Assembly: GCF_963678635.1 (NCBI RefSeq)
Contig: NC_087062.1
Span: forward strand, 47,479,283 to 47,543,282
Source of the DNA: Symsagittifera roscoffensis
Lineage: Eukaryota > Xenacoelomorpha > Acoela > Convolutidae
Length of the DNA stretch: 64,000 nt
Reading direction: 5' to 3'
Position 1 is the stretch's first letter. Every line of letters starts with the position of its first letter. The notes under the pieces were generated by a model. It searched no databases, was not told the origin of the DNA, and was given only the letters and a program-made list of their open reading frames with translations. Below are positions 56,076 through 64,000 of the stretch, piece by piece. The position numbers and the translations under genes were made by a program.

Positions 56076-56800
56076 TAAATAAGCCTACAGAACTAAGGCC
56101 GACACCCAAAAAGCGTAAGCTTCACCGAAATTTTTCTGACAGCGCCAAAAAAAATCGCATTGCAAAATGTATATACAACCTGCATAAGCAGGCAAGCTAA
56201 CAACTTAATAGCCAGCACGCACGCGCATTATGGGTGGTAGATGAGTATATTCACCTTCTGGCCATTCTGTGAACAAGACCGTTTACGAGAAAAAAGTCTA
56301 GTACCAGGTTGCAACACTTGCTTATAGCAAGGGTAATAATTAAAGCTATCAAATGAATCAACTGACTTTGTTAAATAAGTTCTTAGTCTGAAAAGAAATC
56401 TATATCCAATTTGATTTTGCTTGCTAATCGCATTTGTAACAAGAACTGTTAAATAAACTGCTCCACTTGCGTTATAAATGTTGATTTTCCATAAAACCTT
56501 TACCATGGGAAACTTTACAATTTAGATATTGAGAGAAAAAAAAGACCAGTGTAATTTTTTGGTAGGTAAATTTGAAACTCATTCCACTAAATGAAACTAC
56601 TTGTTGCCATGTAATCACAATTTCTCAGCTGATATTAGACAGTGCTTTTCATTGGAGCAGGTTCAATTCATTCAAAATACCAATGCATTGAATTGAAAAT
56701 AGAGAACTAGATTCAATTGAAACCTTGTTTCACCGCATTGGAAATTTTAACTCTTTTAAACCAATCAGATTGCCGCATTTAATGCAACTGTATCGGTTTA
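56076..56800. other. 725-bp segment, unit C copy
   Basis: Matches 47,167-47,891 with single-base differences. Confidence 0.8.
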
Positions 56801-58255
56801 TTTTGCACATATAAGTTTAGCAAATCCGCAAACAATTAAGACAACATTCCATATACGAATCACCTTTTTCATTTCTTAAAGAGCATCTCTCATATGTATG
56901 CTTTCTTTCAGACATTAAAATAAATGACTACAGGAACTGATAAAAACGCAATTCAAACTTTCTTGTTTTCTGGAAATAAGTCTCAAGAATTCATGATTTC
57001 TGAATTGATTTTGAAATACCATGAATCGCACACCCCACAACCTTAGTTTACATGTAAAATGCCTCACGAAAATGTTGAAACATATTTATAAAAAATGCTT
57101 TCTAGATGTTTTTTTTTCAAAGTCAAAGCACTCATTGAATTCAGAAAAGGCAACATAAGTTGAAAAAATCAAATTTAAAAGTTTCGCTCAAAAAAATTTC
57201 AACAAAAAAACGGACAACCTTAACAAACCCTTTCAATAGTCAAAAAATCATTTCAATTATAACACTTAGAACGAAGTTCGGACACAGAGGCAAACGGACG
57301 GTCGCACCACTTGCGATATGACACAAACATAGAAGTTTCAAAAAAATTAATGTTGAAAAAATTAATGCTGAAAAAATTAAGTGAACCAAATTTTTCGTGT
57401 CTTGAGAAAAAACAACTAGGGGCCAGTTAAATCTGGATGTACGTGTTAGATATTGAATAAACTTGCTATACCGATGCGGAACGAAAAATAAGATTACAAA
57501 AATTCCACTTTGCCCAAAACCTTAGTTGTTTCTCTACTAAAAGTAAGAAGAGTAAAAAAAAAATGGGATAATCAATTTTCCTAGGGAGATATCATTTCTC
57601 TTACAACAAATTGAGGAGCCGCGGCTTCTTCAGAACAACTATCGCAACCGCTTCTTTCAATTGAACTTTTCATCTCAGATTTTGATGTTAGGAAAAATCA
57701 AAATTTTTCTAAAAACAGTCAAAAGTTATATTAAACGTTGAAGACACTTCAAAATTCATAAATTTTTTCCACGAAAAAGCAGTTTGAAGCTGCCTAAGCA
57801 GAGGAGATTCCCAAAATTAGATTTTTTGATTGAACACAACCTGAGAATTCACTCGAAAGTTACTGCGTAAAGTCAATAAGTTTCCAAACAATTCTCAAAG
57901 TTTCAAATATTTGAAGGTATTAAGGCCATATTTTTTTCTAAACCAAACTGGGCGTAGCCAAATATGAAGGAAGGCTTTCAAAAACCTGTTCAAAATATAG
58001 GCCGAAATAATTAGGGCCGATGAACATTTTTAGCAAAACAAAAAAAAACAAAGAAGGATAAACTAAGTCAAGGAAAGTAAAAGTACAAATTGGAGTGAAT
58101 CAAACACTAAAGCAATAAAAAAGAAAAAAGCGCGCAGCAAAAAAAAAACGGTTCCAAGATGTGACAACTTGAAAGACAACTAATAAAAAGATGAAAAGTT
58201 GGTCAAAAACTTTATTTAAAACAGAATATTTCCTATGTGAAAAAAAACAAGTCAT

Positions 58256-58321
58256 GGTCAGATTTAAACCCAGAATCTTTGCCGCCACAGGCATATTTGA
58301 AACCTCCAGGCTAAGCTGACC
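58256..58321 (-). pseudogene. tRNA-like / SINE-head relic with T-run, unit C
   Basis: Third copy; the T run after it is eight long. Confidence 0.35.
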
Positions 58322-60006
58322 GGGAACGCATAGAAAATTGAACTTACAAGCAAGCCCGTTTCCAACATTCCATCGATTTGCAAAAAGTGAGTTGTTGTTC
58401 TGATCAAGCTGTTGAATCAACAAAACTAGGGACAATTTTAAGTTTAACCAGGTCGTGAATCTATTTGGAAAAACTTATTTCAAAGATCGAATCGGTTCAA
58501 GAAAAATCTGCGTTTTTCAAAGCAAACGATTCCAGCTATGAAACCTCGAATATTTCAAATTGTTTCTTACAGCAAGTAGGTTCGTGAAAATTTATGGTTT
58601 TTCTAAGCAAGCTATTCAAGCTATGAAAGTTGAAAATATTTGAAATTATTTTAAAGCGCTAGTCGGTTTGCGAAAAGTTTAGGTTTTATTAAGCAAGCTG
58701 ATCTAGCTATGAAACCTTGAAAATTTCAAGTTATTTCATAGAACGAATAGATTTGCGAAAACTTCAAAAAATTCTAAGCCATCTGTTCGAATTATGAAAT
58801 ATTGAAATATTTCAAGCTGGTTATAAGACAATCATTTTGTAAAAAGTGGAAGTTTTCCTGTGCAAGTTTTTCGAGTCGGGAATTTTCAAAATGTTATAAA
58901 ATGTTATAAGCTTTGACAATTTGAACACAGAGACCAAGTTGCATTTCGCATCAACAAGCAAAAATAAGACCAATAAGGCTTCTGGAAACAACTGAATGAG
59001 TAAAACTTTGAGTCTACAAAACATAAAGAGACCCACGCCATTTATGACGCATTAGCAGTACCAGTCAATTTGAAGAAAAAAAAATCGCAAGTAACAAGCA
59101 TCAATTTATAGAGCAGTCAATTTGTGAACCGGATGGCAAATTGTTGCGCGGGAAATGTGTTGCGCGAGAAAATGGAGCAAGGAAATTCGAGAAAATCGTA
59201 TCTACCTGATTTCAGTTTTTACAAGCAAGCTTTTAAAAACTGCAAGAAATTTTCAAAATGTTATAAAATGTAAAAAACTTTGACAATTTGAACACAGAGG
59301 CCGAATGAAAGCTAAATGAAAATCAAAAAAGAAAGCTAAATGAAAATCACAGAGGCCGAATGAAAGCTAAATGAGGCCGAATGAAAATCATCCCACCACA
59401 CGCCATATTAAGTACAAATTAAAAAACTTCGATCTAAGTAACAAATCAATGATGGCAAAAAAGCTTCCTTCAACAAATTTGGAATGATTTCTATGACGGA
59501 TTAAATCTACGCTTATGCGTTAATAGCGCGAAATATATCGCGCGTTAATACCCCCATAACTTGGAGCAGTAATAACATGAAAAAAAAAATTAAATATAAA
59601 AATGAAAAGAATTTTTGTTAATTTAGGATTTTTTGTAAAACTCATCCCACCATACGCCATATCAAGTACAAAGTGATTAAGTTCGCTCTTAGTAACAAAT
59701 CAATAATGGCAAAAAAGCTTCCTTCAACCAATTTGGAACAATTTCTATGACGGATTAAACCTCGGCTTGCCCGTTAATAGCGCGAACTACATCGCGCGTT
59801 AAAAGTCCCAAATTTGCCGAAATGGCAACTTTTATACCTCCATAACTTCATGAAAAATGATCACAGGTAAAATAGCTTCCCAAATTTAAGCTCAGGATAA
59901 CAAAACTTTTTGAATGATAAAAAAACCGCCAAAAATAGCCAAAAAACACGAATTTTGTCTGAAGAAAAAAAAACCACCCTGAGCAAAAATCATCCGTTTT
60001 TTTTCG

Positions 60007-60287
60007 TAACGCAAGTCGGAACAATAATAGTCTGTGTTTAAACCTTTAGCATTGGCTGAACCTAATAGTTGGTTGATGATTAAAAGGAACAATTTCAAAA
60101 TGAACACACTTTATCGCAACAATATTTGCGTCGCAACAACATTTGCTTTTTAGGTTGGAAAAAATGATAGTTTATACTATAACACAAGCATTAGTTATTT
60201 TAAAGAGCGATTCGTTTTCCTATGCAAGCAGTAAAGTTCTGTAAAATTTCAAATTTCGTTCTGTAAAACTCTGTAAAAATTCAATTT
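60007..60287. other. Unique spacer between unit C and gene-end copy D
   Basis: No gene. Single-copy in this window. Contains short GTTCTGTAAAA repeats near 60,235-60,280 and is the sequence missing, together with the Claw half of exon 1 and exons 2-3, from the A/B and B/C junctions. Confidence 0.7.
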
Positions 60288-60431
60288 CGTTATCAGTTGA
60301 ATTGCAAAAGGCAGATCTAAAGATAGGTTTTCAGTTGCAATTGCAAGATGATAGCTGATATGTGCAGAGGACAATTAGATAGACTAGTTTCACTACATTG
60401 TATTCACTGGCCGGAACAATTAGGCTTCGTG

Positions 60432-61538
60432 TTAGCTGCCCGGCACCGATTTTGTCCAGCAGTCGACCTTCACCCTGTAGAATCTTTGTCCCACTTGCAA
60501 GTTAAATCGGTTATTTGGCTGAAACACCACAAGTCACCTCGGTCACAAAATTTTACTGAGTCATTATTTTTCAATGTGTTGTCTCACCAATCACTTTCAG
60601 TTTGCCAGCAAAAGATGATAAAATTGCTGTTACCTTTCTCACTTTGCAGTGCTCCTTGCTCACAAACACGGCTATATCCCTTTTCTTGCTTTCTAAAACA
60701 CAGCAGTTCATTGAAAATCGATAGCTTCAAATACTCAAATTTTACATCGATCAACCATATTTGAAAAGCTATCATCCTGTCCTTTTCGATCTTAAATATA
60801 AGACCAAAAACAGCAGGAATTCAAATAATAAGTCAGTGAACAGTCAAACAGAAAAGCCAAAAAGTCAAGTCGAGTCTCACCGGGTCTAGATTGAGTGTTC
60901 ACTCCCAGTCTCTCGTAGCAATCCTCGTGCAAAAAATAGGGCGTGTTTGTGACACTGAACAGTCTGTAGTGTCCACTAGGGCTGTCGAATTCGATCAACA
61001 CCAAGTCGTTTGCTCGGAAATCGTTCAGGGCTATTTTAATCTGAATAGGATGGACTAAGCTCTGAGGTTGCTGCATCGGTGGTGATGTTCCAGGAGGACT
61101 CAAATTAGTTGACAAAAGCGTCGATTTGCTGTTGTCCCCGCATGATGATACGTTCACACTTTTGGTCACGTCACAATGAACTAAGGCTGTCCCAACTGAA
61201 TCTGTCAGTGGTTTCGGTTGACTGATGACAACAGACATAATCTGAGAGTGGTGAATTCGGTTCACAATTTTTGACTCCAAAGCCAACTCTTCCCACTTGT
61301 TTCGTTGTTTAGAATCAACCTCACCAGCTGCATTCATTTCACTCGTTACTGATCTGTCCATTGGAGCACCTAATGTGCGCAAGCTTTGTTCCAGAGAAGC
61401 TTCCCCAGTTGATGATTCTGATTCAGACTTTTCCAGCAGCTTCAATTTCACTTGTAACATTTTCACTTCCCTTCTCAGTTTGACTATTTCCGCATTCTTC
61501 TCTTTTGTTAACGCATTCAATGCCAAGTTGAAAGAAGT
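60432..61538 (-). CDS. RB1CC1: ATG11/FIP200-type autophagy scaffold, C-terminal exons with Claw domain (copy D)
   Basis: Same three-exon structure as copy A: exon 1 61,538-60,881, exon 2 60,692-60,634, exon 3 60,518-60,432. All splice sites and phases are intact and the stop is the same. Exons 2 and 3 encode the same protein as copy A, with a synonymous GTT/GTG change in exon 2. Exon 1 differs mainly in the linker (EMNAAGE for EMDAAGE, EELALESKIVN for KELASESITVN, SQIMS for SQSMS, QSLVHP for QSLVLP) and barely in the Claw (EDCYERLG for EECYERLG). Being closest to the 64,000 edge, it is first in line after upstream exons of a minus-strand gene. Confidence 0.87.
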
Positions 61539-61613
61539 CTGAAAGAAAGAACTCTAAACAAGGTGTTCTCACGCGACAGAGTTCAAAGGAATTTTTTGTT
61601 ACTTTCGACAATG

Positions 61614-61862
61614 TCAGCATCTTGTAGACAATTTAAGCTGATCAACATTAAAAAACAATACCGTCAAAAAAAATTTGCTCCATTTTTGAAAACAGAATTT
61701 GACACAGAGGCGAAGCTGCGCTTCGCAAACACAAGCGATGAAGATGCAAAAAAGAGCTCTAAACAGGCAAAACAAAGAGAAATAAGGAAAAGATTTTTAA
61801 AAAAACAGATTGAAAAAATTTGTTATGATAAGGAGTATCACGTTCTCACATCTTCTCTATGA
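61614..61862 (+). CDS. Hypothetical 82-residue ORF inside the FIP200 intron, copy D
   Basis: ATG at 61,614 (context GACAATGT), stop TGA at 61,860. Lys-rich: RQFKLINIKKQYRQKKFAPF then SSKQAKQREIRKRFLKKQ. No domain recognised. It lies 75 bases from exon 1 on the opposite strand. The frame is open only here; A, B and C carry the same frame-shifting deletion. It may be an exon of an unrelated gene, a transposon scrap, or chance. Confidence 0.25.
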   Translation, partial: SASCRQFKLINIKKQYRQKKFAPFLKTEFDTEAKLRFANTSDEDAKKSSKQAKQREIRKRFLKKQIEKICYDKEYHVLTSSL

Positions 61863-62711
61863 ACGCGTGTAATTTTACTAACACTAGCCGCCAACAAAGC
61901 AGCTACAGTTTATCTAACAAATCTATTAAAATATTCCGGATTTGAATTACCGACCCGTCGATTAGGACGCTCACAACCTCACATATGCACCAGAGCCACC
62001 CGAAAGTAAACTAGTGGCCCAGCTAATACTAAATCTGCATATTCTAATATTTTAAAAAATATATTATACTGATACGAAAATGGACTTTCAAAGTTTCAAA
62101 AAATGGACTTTACGCTAAACCCTAGTTTTTGTCTGCGTAAGTAGCGGATTAAGCGCTTATTTAGAGGACAAAACTGCTACTCGTTCTTTCAATTGAAGTC
62201 TTTATCGCAGATTTGTTGGGTAATTTTCGAAAAAAAAGTGAAAAGATTCCAAAAATCGATCAAAAATTCAAAACTGTTTTCCTAAAATCATAAACTTTGC
62301 TCTTCTGAACTATGCGAAGAGGCTCTTTTTTCCACACCCTGAGTTTGACATTAAAGATTTTCTCACTCTGATCTTTATATTGAGCCCTTAATATCAGATT
62401 TATCTAGTTTTCGAGAATTCAAAAAAAAACGGTTAAAACAAAAAGATTTTTTTCCGAAGTCCAAATCAGCTTTAATTCAAAAAAAAAACAAGCAGAACCC
62501 GATTAAGCAGGGAAAATCTAAGCATCAAATTAGTTTTTATGAACTAGCAAACTCAGAATCAGCAGCTTAGTTTTTGATAAAGACTAACTTTCCAAAAAAT
62601 TGGCAAAACATCAAATATTGAAAACTTTATAGGCCATATAATTTTTAAAAAAATTCCAAGGCACTTGCACGGGTAACATTCTCATAACTGATTTTTTCTG
62701 TCAGTTAAATT

Positions 62712-64000
62712 CTTAATTTTGAATTTAGCAGGGAAGTTTTCGAGAAAACTCAAAAAAAAATTTAAAATTAACCAATATGTCGAAAAATGGGCTTCTTTCA
62801 GGCCCAAGCTTTTCTTCTACCAAATTTAGGAAAAAACAGCTTCAAAAGAGGAGATCCTTAGAACTTTTCTTTAGATTGAAACATTCATCTGAGATTTGTG
62901 CATTTAATATTTGAGAAAATGAAAACATTCAAAACAAATAGGCCAAAAATCCCCCTACTGAAACTTTTCAAGGCAGTACAACGTGAGGTAAAATGAAAAG
63001 AGACTAGCAAACTATGCAAACACATAAAATAGCAGCCGATTTTTCCATTGCAATTGTTTTTTTTAAATCGGTAAAAGAGTTTTAGAGAAAAATTTCTGCG
63101 AAAAAAGCGAAAAATTTCCCAAGCGTCGCAAAAAAAACGAAAACCAAATCCCATTATTATTATTATATTACATGCTTATTTTCAAAGATGAACAAACACC
63201 AGCCAAAAATAAAGCAGCAAGATAGGCCATTGAATTTTTTAAACTTTATTAAGCTTAAATATGAAAAAATAGAAACAAACCAAAAGTGCCATCAAATGAG
63301 CACTTTTATTTGCGACAGCTTAGAAACAAAATCTTACACTATGCTTCGCTTTTGTAATCACCAGATGGATAACAAGTGTGAGAAAAACTCGAAAAAAGAC
63401 AATGATAGCCGGCTGCTCAGCAAGTTGTCTAATATGTTGCGACTATATTTATTTAACAAAAACATAACAACTGACTGTTAAAAAAGAGAAATGAACGCAA
63501 GAAAACAGAAAACAAGACTTCAATTTTAGAGAAATATATGCCTTTGAAGCAATTGAATTTTCAAAAACAATTTATGGCTGGTGCTTTTTAATAAAATTAA
63601 CTCAATTTGAGAAAACTGGATCAATAGGTAATTTTTTAATTCCGCTGTGAAATCAATATCGCTGAGAAATTAATTCCGCTTAATTTTGAATTTAGCAGGG
63701 ATGTTTTCGAGAAAACTTGAAAAAAAAATTTAAAATTAACCAAAATGTCAAAAAATGGGCTTCTTTGAGTCCCAAGCTTTTTCTACCAAAATTAGCAAAA
63801 AGAACTTCAAAAAGAGATCCTTATATTTTTTCTTTAGATTGAAATATTCATCTCAGATTTGTGCATTTAATATTTGAGAAAATGAAAAAATTCAAAACAA
63901 ATAGGCCAAAAATCCCCCTACTGAAACTTTCCAAGGCCGCAGAACCTGAGGTGAATTGAAAAGAGACTAGCAAACTATGCACGCACATAAAACAGCAGCC
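62712..64000. repeat. Nested 967-bp tandem duplication in block D, cut by window end
   Basis: Copies start at 62,712 and 63,679. The second D copy differs noticeably (for example AAATTAGCAAAAAGAACTTC for the usual AAATTTAGGAAAAAACAGC). Confidence 0.88.

Larger units (their letters stand above)
51104..60006. repeat. FIP200-intron tandem unit C (8,903 bp)
   Basis: Third direct repeat. It differs from B by small indels (11 bp added near 55,990, 9 bp lost near 57,007). Its right end leads into unique spacer, not into another exon half, which shows the original continuation of the unit. Confidence 0.95.
60288..64000. repeat. Older paralogous block D (matches 33,103 onward)
   Basis: From CGTTATCAGTTGAATTGC the block matches 33,103-36,9xx through the FIP200 exons and the first repeats of the unit, and runs out of the window. 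It is more diverged from A than B and C are (several percent), so this duplication is older. Confidence 0.93.

Overview
The window is an AT-rich stretch of an invertebrate animal genome. The evidence is a BEL/Pao retrotransposon (a group known only from animals), a Ty3/gypsy element, an APE-type LINE, GT-AG introns, and the last exons of an ATG11/FIP200 (RB1CC1)-type autophagy scaffold. I cannot place it to phylum. Nothing is bacterial: there are no operons, and nearly all long reading frames are broken transposon genes or shadows.

Layout. 1-3,570: a decayed LINE with endonuclease, reverse transcriptase and an unusual C-terminal row of zinc fingers; its CATA tail abuts a gypsy element. 3,571-9,799: that gypsy element, lacking its 5' end, with gag, protease, RT, RNase H, integrase, a long 3' coding region of unknown role, and a 3' LTR (TGTTAT...ATAACA). 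9,800-11,444: flanking DNA with a poly-G tract and a tRNA-like relic. 11,450-12,629: LTR and leader of a BEL/Pao element. The block 5,800-12,629 is repeated in tandem as 12,630-19,475.

18,295-30,949 is the BEL/Pao element itself. It has both LTRs, a 5-bp target duplication (GTATC at each end), gag, protease, RT, RNase H and integrase, all damaged. A 4.29-kb internal piece (18,442-22,729) is repeated in tandem at 22,740-27,027, and each copy carries a head-to-head inverted duplication of part of gag. The LTRs contain a tRNA-Leu-like module with Pol III A and B boxes.

33,103-64,000 is a second, unrelated tandem array. The minus strand carries the 3' end of the ATG11/FIP200 homologue: a coiled-coil plus Claw exon and two small terminal exons. 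Complete copies lie at 33,251-34,357 and 60,432-61,538. Between them an 8.2-8.9 kb unit occurs three times (34,047-42,205; 42,206-51,103; 51,104-60,006). The second and third units hold only the first half of the long exon, so they would encode Claw-less ends. Each unit also holds an older decayed relic of the Claw exon, a nested 960-bp duplication, an 85-bp repeat array, a tRNA-like relic and repeated GCGCGA hairpins.

Relative ages: the BEL LTRs differ at roughly one base in eight over a stretch I compared by eye, while the tandem copies differ at about one in a hundred, so the transposons are old and the tandem duplications recent. The most interesting point is the Claw-exon array, which could give one autophagy gene several alternative C-termini with or without the cargo-receptor-binding domain. 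An assembly artefact must be excluded for all the large tandem repeats.
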